Shown one piece after another: positions 28,102 through 38,810 of a stretch of DNA of 55,024 bases. Within the stretch, counting starts at the first letter, position 1. The number at the start of each line of letters is the position of its first letter. The notes under the pieces were generated by a model. The model was not told the origin of the DNA, ran no database searches, and was given only the letters and a program-made list of their open reading frames with translations. The position numbers and the translations under genes were made by a program. Origin of the DNA: Candidatus Poseidoniales archaeon (lineage in GTDB: Archaea > Thermoplasmatota > Poseidoniia > Poseidoniales > Poseidoniaceae); NCBI GenBank assembly GCA_012959275.1, contig DUDM01000061.1, positions 1-55,024 on the forward strand, read 5' to 3'.

Positions 28102-28138
28102 CTCTGCTCAGACATTCACTCGCAAGCATTCCCATTCA

Positions 28139-31084
28139 TCAATCCGCCGCCTGAGGGGGTTTCTCAATAACCGCTTGACCGGCTTTACTATCGAGCAATA
28201 CTCTTGCTTCTCCGTCTAATGAAATATGCCTTAATGGACCTTCTTCAAAATCAGCATCGTGCGAGTCTAACCACTGCCAATCTACATCCTCATCAACACT
28301 TGTGATTGTTAAATATCCTACATTGAAGGAGACGATATTTTGGAAGAAATGTGTGCCTTGACTTGGTTCAACATGAATATCGTCCATCGCCGCCTCAACA
28401 ATTGCTTTGGCACCACTAATTTGGCCCCATGAAACTGGAATTCCAAGGCTTGGATCAGAAGATCCCCATCTACCTGGGCCGATTAGAATATACGGACGGT
28501 TCTGCTGGGATAACTTAGCATTTATTCGTTCTATAGGTTCATTGAGGTCTCGAGTTTTCAATCGATTTAGTCTTTGAGGATGGACGTATACTATGTCTTT
28601 GATATTATCAATAACACCGGTTCCAAGCGATAGACTGCTTTGGCAAATCATATTTTCACTCTTTAGGTGCGACATCTCCACTTCATATTGGGCACCAATC
28701 GTCAATAAAGGCCGTAATTGCAACATAGCAAAGCAACTCTTGCCTTCACTCTCTTCAATATCAACAGCGAATTCAATTTCAACTGGGCAAGACAAGTGGT
28801 TTTCGCAAGTTTTCAGCACGTGCCTCAAGATGTTTGCCAATGGAAAAGAATCTCTCTTTAGTGGGCCGTGGAATGAAAGAATTCTGGCCCCCGGCAGTGC
28901 TATACCATCTACAACCCTATCATCAGCAGCAACATATGTCGAAGCGATTTGTGATAACCTTCCATGCTCTTCTGCAATTGCAATATCTGAACTAACCATC
29001 AATTCAGTCAACGACTTTGAATCAATGTCCTCTTTAACTCCGGTTCGCAATGCCCAAAACTTGCGTTGGCTCTGCTCTAGCGCGCTGCTTGTAGATGCTA
29101 GTTGAAGCAATCTCTTCGGATGAGCAGGTGAAAACCTCAAGCATTTATCACCAGTTGCTACTGTAACTCCTAGGCCGAGTGCAATTGCTGCAACTCCATC
29201 CTCTGCTTTCATGGGTGCAACAGGGTAGTGATTTCGACTCCTTGCCACCCCTGAAATTAATGGATAGAATAGACCTTGATGTTGGCTTCCGACCAATTCT
29301 TGAATAACCACCGCCATTCTTTCTTCTTCGATAGAATTTGGTGTAGCCGCGACGTAGGCTTTTGCCCTCTTGGAATAAGTGGATGCGAATACAAGCTTCA
29401 CAGCATCTGCGAGTTGTTTTGTCCTAACTTTGTCATCTGGATGATCATTGGGAAGGAAATGAGTATCATATACTCCAGCAAATGGCTGGTGTAATGAATC
29501 TTCGAGAAGGCTGGAAGAACGTACAGCTAAGGGCCAATCAACAATTTCAAGGATTCTACTTAGGACGGCCATATGCTCTTCTTTGAATCGCCCTGCCAAA
29601 AAAGCAGACTTAACCTCCTCATCATCATGATCATCTGAAGCGAACTTTCCCAAATCATTTCTTTCAACAAATTCTTCAAATACATCAGTTGCCACAACCA
29701 TACTTTTAGGCACTACGATATCGATTTCTGGAAAGCGCTCGGCAATCCCGAGATCTGGCATTTTAGAATAGAAGAATGCTAGGCCCCTTCCTTTCCCTCC
29801 CAAGGTTCCGCTGCCAAGTTTCTGGAACCCACCAACCTTTTCAAGCCCAGCAGAATAGTCTCTAATTTCCCTTTTTCGATTTGCTGCAAGGAAGTCGTTG
29901 ATTGAGGACAGCAAGAACTCCCTAACTCCTTCCAATTGTTCGAAATCATCTAATTTTTTGGGCCTTATCGCGGCTGCAAGGCCAAATTCGGTTCTAGTTC
30001 TAAGCCAATGCGAGAAGTGATTGCGTGAGGCATGTCTTCCTACGCATTCAATTGGAACCTTTACGAGTTGATCTCTGAGTTGGCGTAGGTCTTCTGCCTT
30101 GCATATTTCCTCCCCTGCTTCATCTCTGAAAATAAAATCACCAAAACTCATATGTTGTTTCATGAAATTCTGAATCCTTTTTCTCAATGTGGATGATTCT
30201 TTGTGCAAAAAGGTAGTTTTCAAGGCCCTTGCAGGTTCGGCAAGTTCGGGATTTTTACTCTGAAAAAGAATGGGCATATGTGGGTTTCTTGAGCGGATTT
30301 CCTTCACAAGATCCAATCCAGCATTTTTTCGATTTCCCGATTTTGTTGGAAATTCTCCATCTGTGAAAACACCGATGATATTTTCACTATAGCGTTCAAT
30401 ATGCAGCATTGCATCTTCGTGATTGGTTGCCAACAATATCTTTGCTCTAGCCCTAAGGCGTAAGTTTTTCTCAAGTAAGTTCGCTCCTTCATACATTAAG
30501 CGACTTGTCTGTTTAACAAGCATTCTATAGAGAATTGGCAAGTAAGAAGAGTAGAACCTTCGGCTATCTTCAACCAGTAGAATTACCTGAACATCACCCT
30601 TTTCTACATCGTGGTGAACATTTCGCTCATCCTCCATCAATTTGCATATTGCCAATAGAATTCTACTATCTCCATGCCATACGAATGTGTGATCAAGTCC
30701 TGCTCCCTCTCTTAATGTTGCCAATTCTCTTGTGTTGTAGGCTAGTAATACTACACGCAGACCAGGCTGGATGCTCTTTACTTGCTGAGCGAATTCATGT
30801 ACTTTCATCGTGCCAATTCTTAGCATCGTAATGACAAGGTCAATACTGCGCTCTCTCAGCAAGGCAATAGCATCAACAGCATTTGGTGAATGGATGAAGC
30901 GCGGAGCCTGAGTTAAATTCAATTCGCTATATTCTTGGGCAATCAGTTCTGAAAGGTGGCCTGATTCCTCCAAAACGTAATGGTCGAATGGTGAAGAGAC
31001 GATCAAGACCTCTCTAATCTTGAACGGCGTTAGGCGCTCAAAGCGCCGCAAGTCTGAATCACCACTCTCCACGTGTACAACCAC
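28139..31084 (-). CDS. Receiver-like domain(s) fused to PEP/pyruvate-binding (PPDK N-terminal, ATP-grasp) domain
   Basis: REC-like N-terminal part (IGVFTDGEFPTKSGNRKNAGLDLVKEIRSRNPHMPILFQS), PPDK-N motifs (GGKGRGLAFFYSKM, WPLAVRSSSLLEDSLHQPFAGVYDTHFLPN, VIQELVG). Confidence 0.78.
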   Translation of the reverse strand: MVVHVESGDSDLRRFERLTPFKIREVLIVSSPFDHYVLEESGHLSELIAQEYSELNLTQAPRFIHSPNAVDAIALLRERSIDLVITMLRIGTMKVHEFAQQVKSIQPGLRVVLLAYNTRELATLREGAGLDHTFVWHGDSRILLAICKLMEDERNVHHDVEKGDVQVILLVEDSRRFYSSYLPILYRMLVKQTSRLMYEGANLLEKNLRLRARAKILLATNHEDAMLHIERYSENIIGVFTDGEFPTKSGNRKNAGLDLVKEIRSRNPHMPILFQSKNPELAEPARALKTTFLHKESSTLRKRIQNFMKQHMSFGDFIFRDEAGEEICKAEDLRQLRDQLVKVPIECVGRHASRNHFSHWLRTRTEFGLAAAIRPKKLDDFEQLEGVREFLLSSINDFLAANRKREIRDYSAGLEKVGGFQKLGSGTLGGKGRGLAFFYSKMPDLGIAERFPEIDIVVPKSMVVATDVFEEFVERNDLGKFASDDHDDEEVKSAFLAGRFKEEHMAVLSRILEIVDWPLAVRSSSLLEDSLHQPFAGVYDTHFLPNDHPDDKVRTKQLADAVKLVFASTYSKRAKAYVAATPNSIEEERMAVVIQELVGSQHQGLFYPLISGVARSRNHYPVAPMKAEDGVAAIALGLGVTVATGDKCLRFSPAHPKRLLQLASTSSALEQSQRKFWALRTGVKEDIDSKSLTELMVSSDIAIAEEHGRLSQIASTYVAADDRVVDGIALPGARILSFHGPLKRDSFPLANILRHVLKTCENHLSCPVEIEFAVDIEESEGKSCFAMLQLRPLLTIGAQYEVEMSHLKSENMICQSSLSLGTGVIDNIKDIVYVHPQRLNRLKTRDLNEPIERINAKLSQQNRPYILIGPGRWGSSDPSLGIPVSWGQISGAKAIVEAAMDDIHVEPSQGTHFFQNIVSFNVGYLTITSVDEDVDWQWLDSHDADFEEGPLRHISLDGEARVLLDSKAGQAVIEKPPQAAD

Positions 31085-31127
31085 TGCCCGTCATTGGCAT
31101 CAATGTTGCTGAGTAGAGGTTGTCAAT

Positions 31128-32456
31128 TCAGACTCTAGGCAATAAGCCCACTCTTGCCAATCCATCCCAAATCGGAGTTAGGAACCGAGGTAGAATCCGG
31201 TGTTTCAAGTAAACGGTTGCAGCGAGAATTAGTTTCTGAGGTTTTGAAAGACCCACTCTTGATGTGAAAACGTCGCCTTGGCGTTTGACGATTCCATTCA
31301 GGATTTTCTCGTAGAATGCAATCATCGCAGCGGGAGAGTATCTGGCTCTACGAGGTAGGAGTGGCAACAATTTCCTCGCCTCCTTGAGATAACTTCGAGC
31401 ACGTTTTGCATATTCTTTGGTATATGGCTCCCATTGGTTATTCAAGAGAACACGACCTTCTGTGAAATGCTCAACATCTATATTGTTTGATTCAAGTTCA
31501 TCTAGAGGTAGATATACTCTGTTGCGGCCAATATCTTCCCCTACATCTCTGAGAACATTGATTAATTGCATAAAAACACCCCATGACTCAGCATATTTCT
31601 TTGCTCTTTCATCTTCGTAGCCATAAATCTCTATACACATTAAACCGACAACACTAGCTACTCTATAGCAATATAAGTACAAGTCATCGAATGTTTTGTA
31701 GCGATTGATGAACAAGTCTTCCTCCATTCCCGAAATCAAGTCATCAAAGTGTTCTCTGGAAATCCCATAATTCTTGACAGTGTCCTTCAAGGCAAGAAAT
31801 ACTGGGTCGGTTGAAGATAATTCATTGTAGCATGTGGAGAGTTTTTTGCGGAAGAAAAACAGTTGAGTTAATTTGTTTTTGTATGCATCTTCATTGATTA
31901 TTGTGCTTCGCCCATAAAGTTCCTCTAGGCGTAATCTGTATTGAGCAGCTTCAGGGTCTTCTTCTCCTTTGCCCCCTGGAAACCTGTCGGACCAATCTCC
32001 ATCAGCGATATCATCAGCACGCCTACAAAATGCATAAACAGCGCACATTGCTAATCGTTGTTCATCTGGGAGATATTTGAATGAATGGTGAAAATTCCCT
32101 GCTTCTCGAATTGTTAACTCCTCACAATAATTGTATGCCAAATGAAGCAATTCAGAAGGTGGAGTCCGTTCCCAAATCGGCGCATTGAGGTTTTCAAATG
32201 GATCCACCAATTCATTTTGTGGATTTGTTATTCCAATGAAGGCTGCACCTTCTCGTAAAGCCTCCATTGCTGTGATTGAAACGGCTTTAACCGCATCCTT
32301 AGTCAAAACTACTGCTGCTCGAAGTGTCTCAAGTGTGCTATTTTTGGGACGATATGAGTCTTTTCGGTTTGGTGCAGCACCAAGGAGTGGAGTCAGTAAT
32401 CCCTTCCTATCACCGCGCTCAAGCATGCTAATCGCCTCGTTCGTATCAGCCATCAC
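31128..32456 (-). CDS. Squalene/phytoene synthase family, HpnD-like
   Basis: YAFCRRADDIADGD and LRDVGEDIGRNRVYLP (aspartate-rich motifs). Confidence 0.85.
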   Translation of the reverse strand: MMADTNEAISMLERGDRKGLLTPLLGAAPNRKDSYRPKNSTLETLRAAVVLTKDAVKAVSITAMEALREGAAFIGITNPQNELVDPFENLNAPIWERTPPSELLHLAYNYCEELTIREAGNFHHSFKYLPDEQRLAMCAVYAFCRRADDIADGDWSDRFPGGKGEEDPEAAQYRLRLEELYGRSTIINEDAYKNKLTQLFFFRKKLSTCYNELSSTDPVFLALKDTVKNYGISREHFDDLISGMEEDLFINRYKTFDDLYLYCYRVASVVGLMCIEIYGYEDERAKKYAESWGVFMQLINVLRDVGEDIGRNRVYLPLDELESNNIDVEHFTEGRVLLNNQWEPYTKEYAKRARSYLKEARKLLPLLPRRARYSPAAMIAFYEKILNGIVKRQGDVFTSRVGLSKPQKLILAATVYLKHRILPRFLTPIWDGLARVGLLPRV

Positions 32457-32471
32457 CTTTCAGGGCATCGG

Positions 32472-33452
32472 TTAAGTGAGTTTTTGCTGACTTCTCTTAT
32501 ATTTTTTCTCTGCCCTTCGCCATTTTCTCCATGTTGAGAATAACATTTGTAGTTGAGAAAATTTACTGACTCTTGGCCTTTTCTTGAAAGTGTCAAATTT
32601 TTGTCGACGTATCGACTTGAGGATTGATTCCCCTCCCTTGGTAAACATCTGCAGATCAACCGCTAAGCGTGGGTCGATTTGCGGCCATAATTTTCGACCT
32701 TCATCGAAAAGGGATTGTGCCCTTTCTACCTGAAAAGAAAGTAAGTTCCTCCATTGTTCGTTGACTACTCGCTGTTCATACATCTCAATGGTATAACCGA
32801 ATTTCTCCATTTCATCTAGGGGAATGTAAATTCGGTCTTGATCTAGGTCTCTGGAGATATCTTGCCAATGATTTGCCAATTGCAATGCAGTACAGGTATT
32901 ATCTGCAAGCCCCCTCATTTCTTGATTATCATGCCCATATACATAGAGAAACATGTGTCCAACAGGGTCCGCTGAATGTACGCAGTATTGCTTCAACTCA
33001 GCCCAATCATTGCATCTATTTGTTGATTGGTCCATTTTGAAAGCCTGAATCAGTTTGATGAAAGGTTCTACTGGAATGTTTTTTTCTTTGGCTGTATGCT
33101 GAATTGCAATATGAATAGGATGTTTTGCTGAGCCTGTCCACTCATTTTCCGCAGCCCTTTGTAAATCATCTTGCCATTCTTGCAATAACAGAAGGCGTTG
33201 GTCTGGGGGGAATGGGGCATCATCTCCGAGGTCATCACCGTAGCGACAGAAGGCATAGATATTCTCGATATGTTGCTTAATTTCTTTGGGTGTAAACCAA
33301 TTAGAAATCACGAAGTTTTCGTAATGAGACTTTGCGATTAGAGTACAATATGATTGGGCTTCTACAAGTTCTCTATAGAGATTATAGCCGGCTAATTCAA
33401 CACTGCCATCAGGTGAAATTTGATGTTCACCCCAGTTGAATTTTTCACCCAT
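32472..33452 (-). CDS. Squalene/phytoene synthase family, HpnC-like
   Basis: AKSHYENFVISNWFTPKEIKQHIENIYAFCRYGDDLGDDA and NHWQDISRDLDQDRIYIPLDEM. Confidence 0.85.
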   Translation of the reverse strand: MGEKFNWGEHQISPDGSVELAGYNLYRELVEAQSYCTLIAKSHYENFVISNWFTPKEIKQHIENIYAFCRYGDDLGDDAPFPPDQRLLLLQEWQDDLQRAAENEWTGSAKHPIHIAIQHTAKEKNIPVEPFIKLIQAFKMDQSTNRCNDWAELKQYCVHSADPVGHMFLYVYGHDNQEMRGLADNTCTALQLANHWQDISRDLDQDRIYIPLDEMEKFGYTIEMYEQRVVNEQWRNLLSFQVERAQSLFDEGRKLWPQIDPRLAVDLQMFTKGGESILKSIRRQKFDTFKKRPRVSKFSQLQMLFSTWRKWRRAEKKYKRSQQKLT

Positions 33453-34949
33453 CTACCAGGTCCTCCAACTATCGTCTCTCCTTTTAGGAGGGCTTGGCCA
33501 CCATCGCCATTTTTTCTCTGGATTCCAATTTTCATTCAATAAACTCGATGCTGCCAGCAATCCGCTTCGAACTGCTCCTTCCATCGTTGAGGGCCAGTCG
33601 GTATTTGTCCATGCTCCTGCGATGTAGATGCCATCTTTTGCAATCAAATCTTGGCTCAATCGGTATTTTTCACTTCCAGGAAGAGGAGCAAATGTCGCCT
33701 TACGGTTGCGGATTACAACAAATGAATCGGGTTCATTCCATAAATGGGGGTAGGTTCCTTTTACAACTCTTCGATATTCCTCAAGGAATTGTTCATCGTC
33801 CCAGTCCAGCCATTTATCACCGCAACTAATCGGAACAGAAACCCATTGGCCAATACCTTCAGGCATTTTCTCTTCATCAATTTCAGAATTCTTATTGAAC
33901 AGCATTTGGATTATCGGTTCATCAACACAAACTGCAAAAGTGAATGATTTGGGTAGAACTTCAGCGGAATGTAATGCATGGATTCCAATCAATGACCGAT
34001 ACTCTAAATGGTCTACTGCTTCAACAATTTCAGAGAACTCTGATAGTAATCTCCCTGTCAAGTGATGTGGTAGTGCTACAACAATCTTTTCACATGAAAT
34101 GATTTCTTTACTCAAGCATACTTTAAGCCCATTTTCTTTTGAAATTGAATTTACTTTAGTAGACAATTTCACCTCTACTCCCGATTCTTCAAGTGTTCTC
34201 AAAAGATGGGGGTGTAATGAATCTGAAAGGTCCGAGGTGAATGCCCCTACATCGAAGGCATGCGCATCACCGAATAATCCGCGCTGGAAAAGGAAAGCAG
34301 AGAGGGCTGCACTCGCTTGTGAAACAGGAATATTCAATGCTGCGAGAACAAAGAACCCCCAGAAGCGATCTATGGCTCTTTGACTCTGACCTTTTTCTAT
34401 TAGCCATTGTTCAAAATTTAAGTCATCAAGGGCTGACATTTGTTCTGGAGTCATTTCTGATAATTCTTTGATGACCTTCCTCATTGCGATTTTATCAGAT
34501 AAACTAAGAAAAGGGAATTTAATCATTGAACCAGCCATATGGTTAGGAGGTTCTAGACGGCCATCGCTTAGTGAAGCGATTCGCCCCCCACCGACTTGCA
34601 AAAATGGCAAATCTGTTTTTGCTTGTAACTTGATGCTATCGCGGGCACCACACCTCGCTAATAATTGTAAAAAACAATCATATACGCGGAAGCAAGCATG
34701 CTGGCAATTATCGAGCAGCAAGCCGCTTTTCGGGTCCTTGATACTTGAGACTCTGCCGCCAAGTTGGGCTCTCGATTCAACTAGAATAACTTCGTCTTCA
34801 GGGGAGGAATCTGCGATAGCAAGGGCTGAGGCTACTCCAGATAGCCCCCCTCCTACCACAACGATGCGAGCCATATTCCCAAACCGTTCGGAACTGCCAA
34901 AGTGAATCAACTCTTGCTTTGTCAACTCCCTTTTCCGCATCTTTTTCAA
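33453..34949 (-). CDS. FAD-dependent amine-oxidase-like protein, HpnE-like
   Basis: VVVGGGLSGVASALAIADSSPEDEVILVESRAQLGGRVSSIKDPKSGLLLDNCQHACFRVYDCFLQLL; adjacent to HpnC/D-like genes; start likely downstream at MARIVVVGGG. Confidence 0.85.
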   Translation of the reverse strand: MKKMRKRELTKQELIHFGSSERFGNMARIVVVGGGLSGVASALAIADSSPEDEVILVESRAQLGGRVSSIKDPKSGLLLDNCQHACFRVYDCFLQLLARCGARDSIKLQAKTDLPFLQVGGGRIASLSDGRLEPPNHMAGSMIKFPFLSLSDKIAMRKVIKELSEMTPEQMSALDDLNFEQWLIEKGQSQRAIDRFWGFFVLAALNIPVSQASAALSAFLFQRGLFGDAHAFDVGAFTSDLSDSLHPHLLRTLEESGVEVKLSTKVNSISKENGLKVCLSKEIISCEKIVVALPHHLTGRLLSEFSEIVEAVDHLEYRSLIGIHALHSAEVLPKSFTFAVCVDEPIIQMLFNKNSEIDEEKMPEGIGQWVSVPISCGDKWLDWDDEQFLEEYRRVVKGTYPHLWNEPDSFVVIRNRKATFAPLPGSEKYRLSQDLIAKDGIYIAGAWTNTDWPSTMEGAVRSGLLAASSLLNENWNPEKKWRWWPSPPKRRDDSWRTW

Positions 34950-35031
34950 CCCGAGTTAATTGGCTTCAGCAGGCATCTTGCGTAGCAAGCGTTTTACAAG
35001 GGCCGGAGACAGCAGGGGTTGGGGATGAGTC

Positions 35032-36558
35032 ATGCAGTGTACTTCCTGTGTTTCAGAGATTCCCGATGACAGTATTTTTTGCACTGAGTGTGGCTCTCGT
35101 CAAGATCTCTCAAAAGCTTCACTTCCGGGGCAAGTTGGCCTGGCTGGTGGAGAAGTATCAGGAGGCCGCGGATTTGGTGTTGTCAGTGGTGAAGCAATTC
35201 GCCAGGAAAGAGAGCAACAACAAATGCAGCAAGGACAACTACCCAGTGGAATCCTAGACCAAATAAACCAACAAAATGTACCACCTCAACAGTTTCCGCC
35301 CGACCATATGTTAGACCAAATGCAGCAAGGACATCAACCAGTAATTCAGGACCCTAATGCCCAACCGATGTCTTCTTTGCTAGACCAAATGGCGACCGGA
35401 ATTCCTTCATTAGACCAGCCACACCTAGATGCTGCTGCCATCGAAGCGGCTTCATTGCAAGGCATGCCTCAGCCTGATTTAGGTGCATTAATTCAAACTC
35501 CACAATCATTGCAGTCTACATACAACCCCTCTGTTAGTCCAACTGATGAGATGGTCAATAGATTGAGTATTGCTGAGAAGGAAATCAAGAATGAGCGTCG
35601 AGGTCAATGGCTGCAAATGAATCAAGATAGCGCTTCATCTGTACTTGCTCAAATCAGTGGTGAGTTACCTGCGCATTTACAAGAGGAGGCGAGTAAGGCG
35701 GCCGAATTCCTGAAAGAAACTATCGGGGGTGGTGAAAATGAAGCCAGCATCGATAAAAGTTTGTTGCGAAGAATGGCCGAAGTTTCAGTTCGCCGAGTTG
35801 CAAGGAAGCGCGGGGTAGCAGTTGAAACTCCACAATCTAAAACGGAGTCTGACTTACTAATTATCAATATCACTTATGTTGATGATGGCAGAGTATTGGA
35901 TACTCCTGAAGACCTTGCCCGTGCATTTCAACATGCAATTTCAACGGAATTAGCATTGAAAGGAATTGACCTATCTGCAGAAATCAACCTCTTCCGTTCC
36001 AAAGATGGTGAAGTTGAATTGGTTCATGGAAAGACTTCAACTCCTGAACCTGAAGACGAAGAGGAAATGTTTGCATGCGAAATGTGCGGAGGATTGGTAG
36101 TAGAATCTGATTCGAAGTGCAGTCATTGTGGTGCCGTATTTGAAGATGAAGTAGATGATTCATCCAATGGGCCTCCCGGCCCTGGAAGTAGGGGAAGCGG
36201 CCCACCGGGCCCCGGAAGTAGAGGCTCTGGTCCACCTAGCGGAGCCAGAGGTGGCCCATCAGGGCCAGCAAAGGGCGGTCCACCCGGTAGAGGCGGAGGC
36301 CCACCCGGTGGTGGTGGCGGCCCTTCAGGTCCTGGAAGAGGAGGTCCCTCACGTTCGGGTCCTCCCGGTGGTGGTGGCGGCCCTCCAGGTGGTCCAAAGC
36401 AAGGCGGTCCAGCCGGTAGAGGCGGTGGCCCTCCAGGTGGTCCAAAGCAAGGCGGTCCACCCGGTAGAGGCGGTGGCCCTCCAGGTGGTCCAAAGCAAGG
36501 CGGCCCCCCTGGCGGTCCGAAGAAAGGTGGCCCTCCAAGAAAGGGCCCACCGCGATGA
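35032..36558 (+). CDS. Double zinc-ribbon protein with Gly/Pro/Arg-rich C-terminal tail
   Basis: CTSCVSEIPDDSIFCTECGS and CEMCGGLVVESDSKCSHCG; tail of GPPGGPKQGGPPGRGG repeats. Confidence 0.75.
   Translation: MQCTSCVSEIPDDSIFCTECGSRQDLSKASLPGQVGLAGGEVSGGRGFGVVSGEAIRQEREQQQMQQGQLPSGILDQINQQNVPPQQFPPDHMLDQMQQGHQPVIQDPNAQPMSSLLDQMATGIPSLDQPHLDAAAIEAASLQGMPQPDLGALIQTPQSLQSTYNPSVSPTDEMVNRLSIAEKEIKNERRGQWLQMNQDSASSVLAQISGELPAHLQEEASKAAEFLKETIGGGENEASIDKSLLRRMAEVSVRRVARKRGVAVETPQSKTESDLLIINITYVDDGRVLDTPEDLARAFQHAISTELALKGIDLSAEINLFRSKDGEVELVHGKTSTPEPEDEEEMFACEMCGGLVVESDSKCSHCGAVFEDEVDDSSNGPPGPGSRGSGPPGPGSRGSGPPSGARGGPSGPAKGGPPGRGGGPPGGGGGPSGPGRGGPSRSGPPGGGGGPPGGPKQGGPAGRGGGPPGGPKQGGPPGRGGGPPGGPKQGGPPGGPKKGGPPRKGPPR
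36379..36522 (+). repeat. 48-bp tandem repeat (~2.8 copies) encoding GPPGGPKQGGPxGRGG
   Basis: GGCCCTCCAGGTGGTCCAAAGCAAGGCGG starts at 36379, 36427 and 36475. Confidence 0.85.
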
Positions 36559-36580
36559 TTGTTATTCTTCAACTGATTAA

Positions 36581-37498
36581 TCAGCGAAGTCCTGCTTCTT
36601 TCAAAGCATTGAGTAAAACTTGTCCGATTTCAGATGGGTCCTTTGCAATATGAATCCCTGCGGCTTCAAAGGCTGCGAATTTATCCGCTGCTGTCCCTTT
36701 GCCACCTGAAATAATAGCACCTGCATGACCCATCCTCTTACCAGGAGGGGCTGTTGCACCGGCTACGAAACCGACTATTGGTTTGCTTACATTTTCATCG
36801 GCCCACTGAGCTGCGTCTTCTTCTGCAGTTCCACCAATTTCTCCAATCATAACTATGGCTTTGGTTTGAGGGTCGGCTTCGAAGGCCGCTAAACAATCGA
36901 TGAAACCAGTTCCATTGACTGGGTCTCCGCCAATACCAACACAAGTTGATTGGCCTTCATCGATGCTCATTGTTTGAGCAACTGCCTCATATGTCAATGT
37001 TCCAGACTTGGAGACGATACCGATTCTACCCTTAGCGTGGATATGACCCGGCATGATGCCGATCTTCGCACCACCGGTTTCACCTGGGGTGATGATTCCT
37101 GGACAATTTGGACCGATGAGGCGAACTCCAACTCGCTCGTTAACATAGGCTACGGCTTTGACCATATCGAGGGTCGGAATCCCTTCTGTAATGCAGATGA
37201 CCACTCCTTCTCCTTTACTGCGGTCGAATGCATCAGCGGCTTCCATTATCGCTTCAGCAGCAAATGGAGGTGGAACATAGATTACGCTTGCATCAGCATC
37301 GGTTGCTTCTACAGCATCCAAAACGCTGTCGAACACTGGGATGTTGTCCAAGACAATTTGGCCACCTTTGCCCGGAGTTACTCCTCCAACTATGTTGGTA
37401 CCATACTCGATCATCATTTCAGCGTGAAACATTCCTTGCTTACCTGTAATTCCTTGGACCAGTACTTTTGCGTCTTCTTCAATCCAAATTGCCATCAC
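36581..37498 (-). CDS. sucD: Succinyl-CoA ligase alpha subunit
   Basis: [45 protein letters not shown]. Confidence 0.95.
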   Translation of the reverse strand: MMAIWIEEDAKVLVQGITGKQGMFHAEMMIEYGTNIVGGVTPGKGGQIVLDNIPVFDSVLDAVEATDADASVIYVPPPFAAEAIMEAADAFDRSKGEGVVICITEGIPTLDMVKAVAYVNERVGVRLIGPNCPGIITPGETGGAKIGIMPGHIHAKGRIGIVSKSGTLTYEAVAQTMSIDEGQSTCVGIGGDPVNGTGFIDCLAAFEADPQTKAIVMIGEIGGTAEEDAAQWADENVSKPIVGFVAGATAPPGKRMGHAGAIISGGKGTAADKFAAFEAAGIHIAKDPSEIGQVLLNALKEAGLR

Positions 37499-38706
37499 AC
37501 ACCACCTCCGATTAGTTGAACTATTTTTTGAGCACCTTCGGCTAAGGTTTCAACGGAATGGATGTCAAGGCCACTTCCACTCAGAATATTTCGGCCTTCT
37601 TGAAAGTTCGTTCCAGATAACCGAACTACCAGTGGAACTTCCAGACTTAATGATTCAGTTGCTGCTATAATTCCGCGTGCGATGATATCACAACGCATTA
37701 TTCCGCCGAAGATATTGACCATGATGCCTTTCACATTGGGGTCATCAAGAATAATTCCAAAGGCGGTCTTAACCGCCTCTTCATCAGCACCTCCTCCAAC
37801 ATCTAGGAAGTTCGCTGGGTCGCCACCATAGAGTTTGATTACATCCATTGTAGCCATTGCAAGGCCAGCCCCGTTGACTAAGCAACCGATTTCCCCATCT
37901 AGTTTGACATATGATAAACCGGCTTGTTCGGCTTTAATTTCGGTTTCTTCCTCTTCAGCAAGGTCGCGCATTTCGTTGAATACATCTGGGTGGCGGAAGA
38001 ATGCGTTTTCGTCAAAACTGACTTTTGCATCAAGGGCAATGATTTCATCATTTTCGGTTCGTACTAATGGGTTAATTTCAACCATGGCGCAATCTTTTGA
38101 GACGAATAATCCATACATCGCACGCAACATCTTTGCGAATGAGCGAGAGGCCATTTTTGAAAGTCCGAGTTTTCTTGCTAAATCTCCAATTTGGAAACCA
38201 AGTAGACCAGCATTTGGGTCGACCCATATCTTGTGAAGTAATTCGGGAGTGTTCTCAGCAACCTCTTCTATATCCATTCCACCTTCGGTAGATGCCATTA
38301 TTAGAACAGATTTTTCTTCTCTGTCTACCAACAGTGCGAGGTAATATTCATGAGCAATTGAGCAACCTGCCTCGATGTATAGGTTTTGAACGAGTTTACC
38401 TTCTTCTCCGGTTTGCTTAGTGACTAAGACATTGCCCAGCATATTGCTCGCTTGTGATTCTACATCTTCACGAGAGCGGGCTAAATGAACTCCTCCTTGC
38501 ATCACCATTTCACGGGATTGAGGGTCGATAAGAGTGCCTTTTCCTCGCCCACCCGCATGGATTTGACATTTTACAGCAACAATGCTTGAGCCAAGTGTAT
38601 CCCAGCCTGCAAGCGCTTCTTCAACTGAAGTTGCGTGAACGCCCTGTTGCACACTGATTCCATGTTTTGCAAACAATGCCTTTCCTTGGTATTCATGAAT
38701 ATTCAT
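37495..38706 (-). CDS. sucC: Succinyl-CoA ligase beta subunit
   Basis: [19 protein letters not shown] start at 38706, [34 protein letters not shown]. Confidence 0.95.
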   Translation of the reverse strand: MNIHEYQGKALFAKHGISVQQGVHATSVEEALAGWDTLGSSIVAVKCQIHAGGRGKGTLIDPQSREMVMQGGVHLARSREDVESQASNMLGNVLVTKQTGEEGKLVQNLYIEAGCSIAHEYYLALLVDREEKSVLIMASTEGGMDIEEVAENTPELLHKIWVDPNAGLLGFQIGDLARKLGLSKMASRSFAKMLRAMYGLFVSKDCAMVEINPLVRTENDEIIALDAKVSFDENAFFRHPDVFNEMRDLAEEEETEIKAEQAGLSYVKLDGEIGCLVNGAGLAMATMDVIKLYGGDPANFLDVGGGADEEAVKTAFGIILDDPNVKGIMVNIFGGIMRCDIIARGIIAATESLSLEVPLVVRLSGTNFQEGRNILSGSGLDIHSVETLAEGAQKIVQLIGGGV

Positions 38707-38810
38707 GTCTCTCGCCGAACCTGCGACCGATAGGTCCTCCTTGAACATCGCGCCCATCACACATCAGCGGGTGACAAGTCACTTGAACCACGTCAGACCC
38801 CCCACTGACC

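Noticed and set aside
36123-36572. 149-aa proline-rich ORF on minus strand
   Set aside because: Antisense of the G/P-rich repeat tail of the zinc-ribbon protein; composition artefact.
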